From the NCBI GenBank assembly GCA_936450465.1, contig OW388289.1:66772420-66836419 (forward strand): a stretch of DNA of 64,000 bases, written 5' to 3'. The position numbers and the translations under genes were made by a program. Under the pieces are notes generated by a model that did not search any database, was not told the DNA's origin, and worked only from the letters and a program-made list of their open reading frames with translations. Positions 35,990 to 48,508 of this stretch are shown piece after piece. Every line of letters starts with the position of its first letter. Position 1 is the first letter of the stretch. Origin of the DNA: Gibbula magus (taxonomy: Eukaryota; Mollusca; Gastropoda; Trochida; Trochidae).

Positions 35990-37190
35990 TATCACAAATT
36001 TGTCAAGATGATGACCTGCGTGAGACCCAGTTACAAGCCTCCAACACTAAAGGGATTGGCCTCTTTTAATCTTGATGTAGTGACCAGACTAATAGATAAG
36101 ATTGGATGAAGGAGTGCACGCTGGTTGAGGATGGATATATCAATTGGTACAATGACACTGTCACGGACGTGTGTAAATATTGAGCAGAATACCTACTTCA
36201 TTGATGCCAATTCGGCCGGATCAACATACAAAACAGCAGATATTTACGGAAGACCACATAAATTCAACAATTGCAAGAAATCAATGATTTTAACATTTAC
36301 AGACAAGCATGCATCCTCGGTTACCCATGGTTTTATATATCCTCCGTTACTCTCCACTATATCACCCATGGGAAACTCTATCAGAGAAATCTGTACTAAA
36401 ATTACCCGGCCTTGGCCGGCGTGACGTAGTCAGTAACCAAAGAAATACTCAATAGGATAAGACGGAAATGGTCAAGGGAGATAACCGGTGACGGATGGCT
36501 AATAAAATGACCTCGCGTGCTTGGCAACGAAGTGATATGAATTGTCATTGGTTCGCAGGATTTCCAATGGGTGATATAGTGGAGACTAACGGAGCATGGG
36601 ACCTTACCGAAAAACTGAACACCATGAAGCCCATCGCCATCTCGCTTGATCAACTGCAGAGTGCTTCAGTAGTAGATGCACGTGACGCATGGCACAGTCT
36701 CAGAAACAACCCGTCTCTGAAGATGCACAGACCAGCAATTCAGCGACGAATGGACAAAACCATAAACCCCTTCCAATTGGCTGCTTATCATATGAATAAA
36801 AGGTACAAGGGAAAACGTTTCTCGGGTGAGGAAAAGGAGAAAGCTAGGACATGGATTGCTTCCAAAGATCCCTCATACATCATAGATGTGTTGTCCTTTG
36901 AGGCAGAAGCAGGCCCAATCCCCTCTTCCTTTTGAAATATATCAGCAAAACAGATGGACGCAGAATTTGCTGGAAAGATGTTGGAAAAGACCCCGAGTTC
37001 CCTGAAAGTTTAATAGACTTAATACTCCGTAAACAAGAACTTCCGGCAAGCTCTGTCTGTGGAGAGAGTGTTCTCAAACGATGCAAAAACATGTTAATGT
37101 TACACAATACTGAGAGGATGTCGGGAAATGGATTATTAATGTGTTTTCAAAAAGCCTTCAAGAATGAATGAAATTTACCTAAGTTTCTTT
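35990..37190 (+). pseudogene. hAT-like transposase remnant (copy A)
   Basis: Broken frames follow hAT transposase order. 36005-36080 has MMTCVRPSYKPPTLKGLASF, matching the RPSYK.P....L motif. 36125-36311 has NTYFIDANSAGSTYKTA, resembling the catalytic-core ETYF.D...T...HTAEY stretch. After a 281-bp insertion, 36599-36935 has DLTEKLNTMKPIAISLDQLQ and NPFQLAAYHMNKRYKG, the C-terminal region preceding dimerisation. 36932-37171 has ELPASS and a displaced SVERVFSN, the hAT dimerisation motif; in copy B this reads uninterrupted. A 2-bp deletion relative to B and several stops are present. Much of the middle of a normal transposase (600 or more residues) is missing. Confidence 0.78.
36312..36592. 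mobile_element. 281-bp hairpin element with AGCATG target duplication
   Basis: Present in copy A, absent in copy B. Copy A has AGCATG at 36306-36311 and 36593-36598. Copy B has one AGCATG (52201-52206) followed directly by the same downstream sequence, so B keeps the empty site. The start CATCCTCGGTTACCCATGG and TTTTATATATCCTCCGTTAC match a second repeat at 50373-50450. TCTCCACTATATCACCCAT (about 36350-36370) is inverted at the right end, so the element can fold. No coding capacity. Confidence 0.85.
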
Positions 37191-37689
37191 TTTAAATGTT
37201 TCACGATGTTAACCACATTAACAAATAGCTTAACAAAGAAACAAATGCTAGTCTATCAAAAGCTTAATATGTTCTTTCAAGCATGAAACCCATTATGACA
37301 CAAGACCAGATTGATCAACAAAGAGCACATAGCTTGTCTATTGTTAGCCTAAATGTGCTATCAAGCATGACTCTCTTCTAATTTCTGAGTTCTTGTTGGT
37401 ACGGAGCTGAGGGGGAGAATTGACATCAAAATATTATGTTTTGTTTATTTTGCTTATATATGTTATTCCACTTCTGTAACTACTTATCCCTAATAAAACG
37501 ATGCTTTTAATTGTATTTGAATAGTTGTTTTATTACCCTTGATATTTACTGATATAATGCAATTTTAATTATCAAAATTGTAAAATACAAAATATTTTGT
37601 AGAAAAAGTTTGCCATTTGTTACTTGAATTTCTCCAGTTTTCGACAATGGCAAGGGAAAGAAAATATTTTTGCTGGCAAAATACCAACC

Positions 37690-37866
37690 CTGGAATTAAT
37701 AGTCTGAAATTTGCGTTAAAGGCCCATTCATATCATGTAATATGATATTAACCCTGCTACCCTGTATAATGATTGATGAGATATTCTTGGCCGCTGTTGT
37801 TTCCACATCATTATGTGATGATGTAAATACATTAACAGGGTAAATTGGTAGTGTACATATAACGGG
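37690..37866. other. Segment present only in duplication copy A
   Basis: About 180 bp between ATACCAA and CACTGTCTG in A are replaced by about 20 bp in B (53233-53252). It contains a short inverted pair TTAACCCTG/CAGGGTAA, but no clear target duplication was found. It could be an insertion in A or a deletion in B. Confidence 0.6.
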
Positions 37867-39486
37867 CACTGTCTGTCATCCATATAGTCTGCAAGAGTTT
37901 TATCTGATTTACAGGCAAGTCTAGTTATGTGCGTTCATATAGGGAAATAGTATATATTCGAAATGGCATTTTAGGGGCTGGGGCACATTCACAAACAATG
38001 TTGTAAATGGTTTATATTTAAAAAAAAAGTATTCTGGATTTTGATATGCCTGCAGCAGGAATACTTAGTTTCCATTTGATGTTTAAGTATATATAGTTAG
38101 TTTTGTATAAACTATCAGAAGTTTATTCAATGCTGAAAATCACGCCTAATATCAGTCCTGCACCTTAATTCCCGCTAATTCAATTTCCAAAGGTTTATTT
38201 GTAATTGATAACAGTACTTCAATTTTGATTTCATATCAGACAGGCATCTCAAAGTGGTGGTGTTTTTTATATCATTATTTATGTATTTCATAATTGTATT
38301 TATTTTTCAGATACATAGACATATATGACATATTACATTCATAGTACACACGTTTTTAATAGAAATACAAACACATATTGAAAAATGTGATTGCCAGCTA
38401 TGACATACGTAAATACATTTAATATGCAGTTTACTTCCCCTCACCACACGTGTTATACATATTCCTATGTACGTATCCTCATTCTCAGCACATAATCCAA
38501 TGTGCTTTTTGTTGCTAACCTATAAAACCGTAATATGTTGCAAATACCATTCTTTACCATAAGATATAGAACATGTCTATCGCCTGTAGTAAATTTGCTA
38601 AAGGTTTCACGAAATCATATATACTAGTTAATAAAAAAAGCATGCGAGGTGGCTGGTAGTATTGCATTCATAAAAACCTGCAATATGTTATTGGTTTGTC
38701 ATAGCAGTGCAACTTCCGTTGGTCGGGTAGACAGTGGGAATACTTGACAATGCTAAACAATATTACTGACACAACAAATTTCAAGAGACAATCCTGGATA
38801 TATACATATTTGCAATACTTTTTGTAGAATATTATACGGTTGCTTTAATGACAAAAATCTTATAAGTTTACGATGCAAATATGTTTCAGTTACTGGTTAC
38901 ACAATTAGTTTATGAACAGGTTTATTAGAAAAATGTGATATTAATTATGCGGATGTCCTGTCATTCAACAACTGTGTCTAACACACTGGTATCGATTTGT
39001 CAATTTATATGGCAGGTGCTTGTGAGTTATATTGTAGACTTGGTCATAACTCCATAAACTAGAAGATTAGATAGAGAATGATGGTCCAAGATGTAACGTC
39101 AGATACACGTGAGAGCAGAATAACATGGTTGGTGAATGCCTTTCGTAGATTCATATATTTCACTGGGGAGAGAAAAATGCAGATTGACCTACTTTTCTTA
39201 TACATAAATGTAATATGAATCCTGATTCGGAAGATTAAGTCTATCTCAGTCAATGATATCCTTAGTCACTCATGGCTCAATGGTCCGATCCCCCCCAGTC
39301 GTGGAACTTGTGAATCATAGCCCCTTTGTACGAGGAAAGGAAAAGGTTAGAGTGTTTTGATTTGATGAAGCACTCGCCTATGTTCAACATCACTTTCAGA
39401 ATATTATGTATCCTTGAATACAGTTCAATTTCTGAACGCTAGAATACAAGTTAATAATGAGTGAGAACAGATAGAAAACGATATAA

Positions 39487-39540
39487 GTGAAATACTCTTG
39501 AAAGCGGCATTAAAGTCCAACTGACCTCTCCTCAAATCGT
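39487..39540 (+). mobile_element. SINE 3' tail fragment
   Basis: GAAATACTCTTGAAAGCGGC followed by ATTAAAGTCCAACTGACCTC matches the last 50 bases of the SINE family in plus orientation. It lies tail-to-tail with the minus-strand SINE that follows. The same arrangement is found in copy B at 55717-55760. Confidence 0.75.
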
Positions 39541-39572
39541 TATAATGTACTCCCAATGCTTTATCGTCAGAG

Positions 39573-39838
39573 GTGAGGTGAGAAGAGTAGAGTATTCTCT
39601 TATATCATAGATGTTAGTATTATTGCAAAAAGCCTGCAACACCATGGCGGCAATGCATTTCAGTGAAACCTGCGATAATCGGCTTCGACTTGCGAACCAT
39701 GTGTGGTAACGCGCTGGTATGCAGTGTAGCATGGCCTGTAGAACTGTTCTCCACAGCGGAAACAAATTGCAGGGCCCCTGGCGGGATTCGAACCCCTGAT
39801 CTCTTGATCTTAAGCCGAACGCTTTATCTTTTGATTTG
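39573..39838 (-). mobile_element. tRNA-derived SINE, with Pol III B box
   Basis: On the minus strand the head contains GATCAGGGGTTCGAATCCCG, whose GGTTCGAATCC (39784-39794) is a perfect tRNA B box, preceded by a leucine/lysine-tRNA-like anticodon-arm stretch (GGCTTAAGATCAAG). The A box is degenerate. The body (GGTTCGCAAGTCGAAGCCG, GGTTTCACTGAAATGCATTG) and a CTCACCTCACCTC tail follow. No full tRNA cloverleaf is present, so it is not a tRNA gene. Confidence 0.85.
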
Positions 39839-41089
39839 GATTATTAACAGGTTATGTTTTATTAGCATCAATGTCTTTAGTTAGCTTTTCTGCACTGTGA
39901 ATAGAATATGTAATACTATTCAAATGAAATATACCTTAAAACAACATGTCTAATTCTTTACTTCATGTTTAACTAAGGGTAATGTATTCATATCTAGATG
40001 TCAAAGACAGCACACCGAACAGAGAAATTGTAATTGTACAATCATTCCTTTCACAAATAACATTACTATCGTGTGTCAGAGAAAGGGCTTATTCCTTAAT
40101 AATGATATTCCACACAATAAATGAATGGTGTCACAGGTCTAGTCTCATAATATCTCAGTCATGGGCAATCATCCGCCTACGTCTGTCTCATCAACAACAT
40201 CAACTTAATCTAATTTAGCGGAGTGTTACTAAATCCACCACGAAGATGACGGGATCAAGGGCATACATGAAAGGACGCAAGCAGCCATCCATTCACAATC
40301 TTCATCTTGGAAGGATCAAGGCTTTTATCTTCAATTATGCTATTTCTAGGCAATACATGTCTACTTTGTCGAAAACATATATGTTTGCTTATGTAATATG
40401 TTGTGTAACGTGGTGTTCATATAAAACGTCCCTTGATATTGACAGACATAAATGACAGATACACATGTACATTTTGTTTTCATTGAAAGGAACGGTTCTT
40501 CTGGGCTTTGTGGAAACGAAATTTTCAAAAAAACATTGCGACAAGATATGATTATGATGATAAAATAATATTAAATATAATGTACATCTACAATAAATGA
40601 GCAGTGGTTGAAACAGTAAATCAAAATCTTCTTAAAATTAAATATGTACATAAGAGTACAGTGTATCATTTAAAATAAACATCATTCGTATTAGTTTGTT
40701 GAAATCCATGAACGTTAGAAAGGGCTATTGTATTGATTAACGTATATGTACAAGTATTTGAGGTTGCAACTCATTTTGGTACATGTCCTTTATTTTTATT
40801 TTTTTTTAACTTTTAATGTCAATTGTGACAGCAGTATTTCCCAAAGGATTAACTATTACTTATGATAAAAAAATTATAAATCAAGTTTCTTGAACATAAT
40901 TCTGTTATCGAGTGAATGGAGTCAATTCTTAATGTAGCACGGACATATACCAAATGGAATTGAAATTTTATATGAACAAAAAGCTAAATAATATTAATCT
41001 GCTCTATGAACATAGCAGTGACAGACATTATGTCATTAGAAAGCATAACCAAGCGTTATATTCTTTTCAACTGCAATATTTTATTAATT

Positions 41090-41345
41090 CATTGCTTCCT
41101 AGTTTAAGTTGACATGCCTTAAGTTGTCAACTGCATATGTTCTATCCGGCAAAGATATGATTATGAAAGAGCTTACAAGCAATTTGATCCCAATTCCTGA
41201 TGTAAATCTGCTTATCTGTGAAGGGACAAACACTCAGTTTTGGATTTCACAAGATATGCAGCATGTTTAACGAGATAACCATGGACAAGGGAGATACTCA
41301 AACTAGCTTCAGGTAGGTACAACCTCCCTACATTTTACATGTGTG
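41090..41345. repeat. Tandem paired unit, first (copy A)
   Basis: TTCATTGCTTCCTAGTTTAA, then ATTATGAAAGA.CTTACAA, then GTGAAGGGACAAACA, then GAGATAAC..TGG.CAAGGG recur in the same order about 420 bp downstream. The two units are diverged, unlike the near-identical A/B copies, so the pair predates the large duplication. Reading frames survive in pieces on both strands, but every frame has a stop in at least one unit. Confidence 0.8.
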
Positions 41346-41514
41346 TGTAGTAACGAGCTGTGACTGTTCTCCGGGAAAACTGATTTATTCAATTATAACA
41401 TGTGTCATTTTAGTGCAACACCTGCATTATATACATACGGAGAAAAATTAAGCTACCCCACGTTTTTCACCAGGAAGCACAACCAATCGTTGTTTTCTTC
41501 AACTGAACTATCTT

Positions 41515-41770
41515 CATTCATTGCTTCCTAGTTTAAGTTGTCAAATGCATATGTTCTACCACAATGCTACATTTCCGAACACAGAAATGATTATGAAAGA
41601 CCTTACAATCAATCTCATCACACTTTCTGTTGTAAATCTGTTTATTTGTGAAGGGACAAACAATCGGATTTGACAGAATATGCAGGAGCTTTAAAGACGA
41701 GATAACAGTGGGCAAGGGTGACACAGAAACTAGTTTCAGGCAGGTGCAAACCCCCACATATATCATATTT
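41515..41770. repeat. Tandem paired unit, second (copy A)
   Basis: Partner of the unit at 41090-41345. A minus-strand frame here (41533-41766, 77 codons) is also open in the copy-B equivalent (57799-57990), but the first unit has stops at two of its positions. I do not call it a gene. Confidence 0.8.
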
Positions 41771-42754
41771 CAATAGCATGATGCCACAATGATGTTCTTA
41801 TGGAAATGTAACACCCGGATATTATTATCCCTCGTGCAAGCTCTTTCAGATATGTCAGCCTCAGTTAGCTTATCAATATGCGTTTTTAACTCATGCGATC
41901 ATTTGTCATAAAGTGGATCCAGCTCGCCTGCTGATGTCAGGCTATCTTTGGGAAGCATATTAAATGTGCTATCACATATTTGCAAGGGGCAAATTATACA
42001 TGTTGGGCACATCATATGAGTCTTGGTGCCGTTCAACCCTTAACAATGCAATTTTAGAATAGTAATGTGTTTAAATATCCTGATTGTGGAAAGACGGGGT
42101 TCTTCGAATACGTTGTGATGTAAACACATAGCCCCCTGGTGATACCCAATAAAACAGCACGTTCTGACGTTCTCAGAAAGAGAAAATAAAAAAGAGCGGT
42201 AGTCATTTTGAGATATGCGTCTGCATTCGATATCAGAAATGCAATTACCAGACTCTCAATCTGCTCGTGTCTCTCGTGTTCATTTGTTTGTGTCGAATGT
42301 AATCACACCACGTGAAAATAATGTGTCTGTCGCATTATCCTTGCGACAGAGCCGCGGGAAGATGAATATGATGTCCATACATTGCTCAAATAAGAATAGT
42401 GTAATAATGTTGAGGTAGCAATATAATGACCATCCCGGTTATAACAAGAGAATACAATGTGAACTCCGTCTCCTGTTCAGGCATCTTACAGAAAAGTGCC
42501 TGATATGTTTCAATTTATTGCACGCAGATTTCCAACGTTTAGATAAAAATGACTCTGACTTTCTCGACTGCTTCTGAAGTTGCAAAATTTGTATAACACA
42601 AATCACAAGGGCATTGAACAAGATAGTTTTGGACAAGGTATAAACATTGTCGATTCAACAAATGTGTCACCGACTCTATATATGATGGGTTTCAGTCTAC
42701 ATTACACAATTTAAATCATTCCTTATTCACAAATTTGATAGATGATTGAATACG

Positions 42755-42992
42755 AAATAAACGGTATCGAATCACGAGGTCTGAGTTCAAATCCCACAGG
42801 GTGCTCTTCAACTCCTGTAGATAACTGTTCTACGAGCACTAAGGTTTAGGTACCCATACTTCACAAGTTCACCGCAATACATACACCTCTACAATAGTGT
42901 TGCGGATTTTCACCCTGTAATAACACCAGCAGCCGTGATAAAACTATTCTAGAAAGCATTGTTAAAACCGAAAATCACCTCAACTAATCTCA
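42755..42992 (+). mobile_element. tRNA-derived SINE with B box
   Basis: The head ATCACGAGGTCTGAGTTCAA with AGTTCAAATCC (42784-42794) is a B-box variant. The body TTCACCGCAATACATACACC and GTTGCGGATTTTCACCCTG, and the end AGCATTGTTAAAACCGAAAA followed by CACCTCAACT, match the family. The copy-B counterpart is at 59022-59262. Confidence 0.82.
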
Positions 42993-43618
42993 AGATGGTA
43001 AAACTGAATCTCAATTATTTTCAAATTAAAAAACATCAATCAATTATGCATTATTTTGATAATTGAATATGATTAAAACAAGTTCCATATTAAGGTCAAG
43101 CATCAATCTCAATTCATCATCATCAAACTTATTTGTTACTCCTCTTCACTATGCATGGTTAAGAATGGTTGTAAAGGTATCAATTCGTTTCCTTAATCAA
43201 TTTCATTTTGTCATATACTGTTGGATGAAATGACAAAGCGTCATGTCAACTTGAAGATAATTGAATGAATATGAAATTTCTTGATTTCATATAAGCTTAT
43301 CATTTATGTGACCTTCTAACGTAATCTGTCCTTCTAAACGCTAATTAAAGACAAAGCGAAGTTAACTGTCACAAAATTCACATCTAGTTTCTTGCTAACT
43401 AGCAATATCCTTTTCTATAAAAAAAAATCATTATTGAGATTTATTCATTATTTCGTTGTGAATTTGTTTATGATAGAACATCTAATATTATAAGTCGTAG
43501 TTTTAATAGAGGCAGAAATTGCCAATACAGACAGAGCTGTGTGTGGCGCGCGCCAATTAGTCAAACGTAATTTTGGAACCTATTTGCAACATACTAAAAG
43601 AAAACTTTGAGTTGATAA

Positions 43619-43682
43619 TGTTTAATAGGTCTTATAACTATTGTGCATGTAAATGGAACGTGTAGTTTCGGTTTCTGCACAA
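43619..43682. repeat. Dispersed repeat R2 (copy A instance)
   Basis: GTTTAATAGGTCTTATAACT ... GTGTAGTTTCGGTTTCTGCA, matching 22575-22640 and 60219-60282. Confidence 0.75.
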
Positions 43683-45101
43683 GTATAATGATGTCACTAG
43701 ATTTTATTTGGAAACTAGTAATTATTATATATTTGGCGATTGGGGATGAATATGCAAGCTTGAGTAAAATTATTTGAACTGATAACAGCACATATCGTAT
43801 GTTGGCATGTATTAAAGCCAAATAAGATTTTATGAAACACAATGGATGCACCTTAAGTGATCCGTTTAAACCGTTCTCACAGATTTAAGTTTGTGTTTGT
43901 TATGTTATTTCTAAAGAACTACATTTGCTTATTTTTTCTATTTCAAGTTTTTTTTCTCAATTGAATATTGAAAACAAATATCTTGATTTTTTTTAGTTTT
44001 ATAGGACATTGGTGATATGTGGTTTTGAAAAGTGAAAAGAAATGACTTGAGATGCAAAATGTATCCACCATTAACACCGTCTCAATTTGTATCCATCAGA
44101 ACTGAACTTCACATCTTACCAGTGTTTTCAACATATTATTAAAGTAATATTTAACTCAGTATAGTCATGGCCATTAATTTTGCCCTTACAGACTATCAAG
44201 TATTGAATCATTCTTCCATTTTAGAACACAAATTATTTAACACCAACATATTCTAAAATTGTATGATAAGATCCTAGTTTCATGTGTGCATTTGTATGCT
44301 ATGATAACGGGATCTTTCATACATTAGATACGGACACATACATGTGTACATATGTATGTGAAATAGAAGTGTTGTGTTTATAAAGGTTTTCAATGTGTTT
44401 CAACTTGCAATTGAAATGTGTGCAAAAAGGCTTAACATATTGTCCTATTACTTTATGTAGAAGATTGGTTACAATGAGTTATACATTACATTACTCAGCT
44501 TCGAAAAGATAGACAAATAAGATGTAAAATCGAAAATGACCACATTTTTAGTCTTTCCTCTTAGTCAGTGATAATTGTAAAACAAAATGACATTTGTATG
44601 TACATATATATCCTCAGAATAGAAAAACTAAATTTGATAACATGACCAAGGCTAGCGAAAAGTCTTATGCCGCCTAAAACCTCTAATCACCTTTAACAAA
44701 AGTGAAGGTCCTTGAAATGCATAACTTTTTTGTTTTTAGTATGTACAAAATACCCAATTGGAGAGCAGATATAGAGAATCCTACCCAAGCGTCTTCTGAT
44801 ATCAGGTTGATAAAACTGACAAATACCAAATGCTTGCCGAGGCTATATTACTTTTATCAGCGAGTGTTGATGTATTCAGAGGATCAGAGGACACGAGGAT
44901 AAGTGTATCACCCAAAACCATTATTCATTACTTTCAAAGAAAAATGTACATCTTATAGCACTACAATAAAACCACAAGTGTGATGATGTCAATTTGATAG
45001 TATTGTGACGTCATCTGATTTCTGAAGTCACATATTGTGAGTCATCACTTAGTCCTGGTGACGTAAAAAGATTATTGTGTCAGGTTGACGGTGACAGGGC
45101 A

Positions 45102-45180
45102 TTGTGCACACTCTACTGTCAAAACGGTACCTCCAAGGAGATATCACTTGATCTCACACAAGCGATAATAAATGGATGAT
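45102..45180 (+). other. Exon-like invariant block (copy A), possible CVNH-like fragment
   Basis: After an AG (TGTGTCAG at 45076-45083) the frame reads VDGDRALCTLYCQNGTSKEI, then SLDLTQAIING and a stop. The pattern L..C..NGT...I.LD...I.NG loosely resembles one repeat of a cyanovirin-N homology domain. About 126 bases around it are identical in copy B, whereas the neighbouring sequence is not. No other exon was found, so this is a weak call. Confidence 0.25.
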
Positions 45181-45810
45181 AAAATGTGTCAACTGTCGCC
45201 ATGATTCCCATGACTTTGTAGTCAATTTGATGTAAATACTTTGAGAAAGCTTATTTTTCCACACATCATATAATCCAATATTGGGATACAAACATTTTGA
45301 AATATTAAAAAACTTACTTCTCAGACATAAACCTAGATATGCACAGTTTTAACATTTCAAAAAATATACTTTAAAAATGAATGATTATTGAGGGATGGAT
45401 AAGGTTCTAGTTATATGTAAGGATATTACATAGCTGTTTGACAATAACCACTGACACATCTCAAAAGCTGCATTATATCAAAACGTCTATGAAAGATGAT
45501 ACTACACCATATATGCCTTCTTGTCGGGCAGAAAATTATTGTGTTACACAGGCAAAGCAGACACATATTTATCACGAATCCCGTTGGTGCTAATAAAATA
45601 GATGAGAAACAGAGTAAATGTCGGGTGATAACACTTTCCTTCCTCAGTGAGGAGATGATGAGACAATTTGTCAAATAGGATTCACAGTGAAAATCATTGT
45701 TCAATGTTCTTCATAGTTTTTATAGGTTACAGATTCGATATAAACTGGATATGCATTATGATTAGATGAAATTGAACATCAATTTTCTTCTTTAAGATGC
45801 TCGCTGCTGC

Positions 45811-46570
45811 AGGCCCAATCGTTGTTGACGTATTGTTGACGGGGGTATAAGCGGTCATTCCGTCCGTCTGTCCGTCCGTCCGTCCTTCCGTCCGGTCAAT
45901 TTTTTCAAAAACCGTCAAAGGTACATCAACCAAACTTTGTATAGTTGTTAACCATGTTCTTCCGATCGCGCACAGACAATTTTTAATTTTCTGAGATTTA
46001 AAATTGTTTGTCGTTTCCATGGAAACGTCACTTTTTGGACTTAGTTTTTTTTGTGTTCAATTGGGACAAGTTTTCTCGGATACTGTTCAACCTAGGTGAA
46101 CGAAATATTGGTTGTGAGTACTCATGACCATAGTCTTTGTCGAGTTCGAAAACCAGTTCCGAAATATTATTATTTACGGAGTTATGGCCCTTGAATCCGA
46201 AATTTAACTTAGTACCAAAAGAACTGTGATGCTCCAATGGGGACAAGTTTTCTCGGCAACTATTACATAAGTTCACAGTCCAGTTCAGAAACATTATTTT
46301 TTACGGAGTTATGAAGCCCTTGAATCTGTAATTGAACTTGGTACAAATCACTGGTATGATGCTCTAATGGAAAAAATTAAGTTACCTGAAAAATATTACA
46401 TTTGTCGTGAATGAAATTTTGTAATAACAGTCAGTTCCTTAAATTATTTTGGACAATATTATGATGCTTGAAGCTGTTTTTTAAACATAGTAACCTTCAC
46501 ATCTATAATTCTCAATGGACGGATAGCGGATGGCAGGGGTATGTGAGCCATGCTCACTTTTTCCTTGTAT
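45811..46570. mobile_element. Nonautonomous CCGT-type element (copy A)
   Basis: The left end has GGGGGTATAAGCGGTCATTC and then (CCGT/CTGT)n at 45858-45895. The right end has GGGGTATGTGAGCCATGCTC followed by ACTTTTT, including the palindromic GTGAGC/GCTCAC. Both ends recur, in inverted orientation, in the element at 54821-55672. The interior carries a diverged direct repeat of about 190 bp (TTTACGGAGTTATG..CCCTTGAATC near 46176 and 46300). In copy B this position has about 70 bp of other sequence instead, so the event was not a clean insertion. Confidence 0.75.
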
Positions 46571-47280
46571 GAATGAGAAATCATTGGCCTTCACGTGATG
46601 TAATGAGTATCTATATACAACTCTATTTTATTGAGAAATGATGAGCTAAAATATTGAACGTATTTTCAATCACAAAACTGCCTGCAGGAAGTCATAATAA
46701 AAAAGTGTTACCTACTCAATTTATTGGGTTGAAATTCTTTAGTAAGTGCATTTAAAATGCATAACTTTTACATCACTATGTTCAGAATATCCTTATCTAG
46801 CTGATTTACAAATTTGGACATTGAATTTATTTCTGTTAGAAAATAATCGGAGATTTGCGAAAATGTCGGCAAATGAAAACATCAACCGATTACTTTTTGA
46901 AAAAATCCGTGAAAATAAACAAAGAATTTCACTTACATATTTTAGAATCTCAAAATCTTTCACAAATAAATAAAAATGTATCTGTGCTTTGTTTGTCAAT
47001 TCTTGTTTCCAATTATAGTAATATATCCAACGTGTCATCAATAGCAGTGCCAAATCGGCCATTACTTCATGTCACCCCTTGGAAATGTTCCCCCTATTTT
47101 CTCATGTTACGGGACTCAATGCGAATGCCAAGCCGGCGGTAGCTGTTTCTATTTTTAGAAATGGTCGTCAATCTAACCATAGAGTGTTATTAATTGTTAT
47201 AACTAAACAAATTGACACCCAAAACGATGTTGTTTTATCAAATAAATCGATCTTAAAACAAAAAATGAGGTTGTTATAAA

Positions 47281-48508
47281 AAGAATAAATAAAAGCAAGT
47301 CAAAAGTATGCTTGATAAACTAAGAAACTGTTTCAAGAAATCATCTCCAGTGTAAAACCGCTTAGTTCTTAAAGAACAAATAATACTGGCTTGTTTTCTT
47401 AGAACTACCTTTGTTGAAATGGAAGAACAATTTGGAACATCAGATTATTCCAGTGGGACTTATTATTATTATCTTGATTTTTGTTTTGTTTTCTTGAAGA
47501 CCTATTGTTATTTATGTGCGTTTTCTCTTCTTATTTAACACAAACAAATCATTATTTGAACTTCTTTTTGTCAGGAAGGTGCCCGACTAAACTAATCTAA
47601 CAAGGTTCATGATGTTTTAGGGCTGATAACTTGCGTCCTAAACTGGTTTTATGTGGAGCAAGATTTTCGTTTTCGACCTCTGTCTTGAGTTATCTCACTT
47701 TAAATGAAACACTTCCGACATCAATATCTCTGAAACTTAAAAGGATATCTTCACAATTCCCTATATCGAAAAACAAATCAAAATTGTTGAAGTTCAATGG
47801 TTTTGAGGGTGTTTGTCTTTGCAAATCCTCACTAACGCCAATTACACAGCTACTACATTCATCCTAATCCTAATAAACGGACAAATAATGGAAAACTTGC
47901 TTCTAATGACGACAATATCTTCTTTATTGTGATTTAAATAAAGTGTATCATGACCCGGAAATAGTGTTTACATAATGTGCTTATCAGGCTTTCTCGGATC
48001 AACTATCTGACATAAATAACATCTTTCCTTATCAGTATGAACCTATTGTGAATCAACATTGAGTTGAACACCAGGAATCAAGTGAGGATGAGCTTTCAGA
48101 AATAAACAGTGAGAGAGTTGGAAATACAGATTCGTACGTAGGGACTGGCAAACTTTAACGTTACAATTTTACAATAAGTAGTGGATTATGCAGTACATTA
48201 AATAGTTATTGTCTACATGTAGATAACAACTTATATGTAGTTAATTAAAATATGTTACTACACATTATACTTCTTTATTCGTATATATATATACTGTACC
48301 GCTGAAGTAACCAGTTGCACAGGACAAAATTAACCATGTTGATTCTCGATTATTCAAATCATGTTTGCTTTAAAAAGGTATTGATATTAAATATTACTAT
48401 TATTTAGATCAAACGTACAAACCACTGTTCAAACCTAATTAAGTAAGATAGACAGTAAGATTTACACATAGCTATGTGAGAGATTTGGTAGTCACGAAAA
48501 CCGAACTA
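47281..48508. other. Start of the inter-copy spacer, nothing recognised
   Basis: AT-rich sequence. An unrecognised 78-codon frame lies at 47631-47867. Confidence 0.45.

Larger units (their letters stand above)
35862..47280. repeat. Large direct duplication, copy A (about 11.4 kb)
   Basis: Collinear with 51741-63135. Landmarks in order (A/B): hAT fragment 36731/52272, SINE cluster 39573/55790, 42215/58490, 45103/61660 and 46746/62617. The offset changes stepwise (15.88, 15.54, 16.28, 15.87 kb) where one copy carries an insertion or deletion. Between those steps the copies match closely by eye. Copy A alone carries the hairpin element (36312-36592), about 180 bp at 37690-37866, and a CCGT element (45811-46570). 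No reading frame over about 100 codons is intact in both copies, so the block looks noncoding. Confidence 0.93.

Noticed and set aside
36495..36935. 146-codon frame as an intact hAT-derived gene
   Set aside because: Its first third lies inside the 281-bp insertion; only the rest is transposase, and it is frameshifted downstream.
39783..39838. tRNA gene on the minus strand (GGTTCGAATCCCG)
   Set aside because: The A box and acceptor stem do not pair; the sequence is the head of a SINE repeated at 56.0 kb.
42770..42800. tRNA gene on the plus strand
   Set aside because: Only the B-box part is tRNA-like and it continues into the SINE body.
46746..47142. Overlapping frames on both strands conserved between duplication copies (also 62592-62933)
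   Set aside because: Both strands are equally open and equally conserved, as expected from recent duplication rather than selection on a protein.
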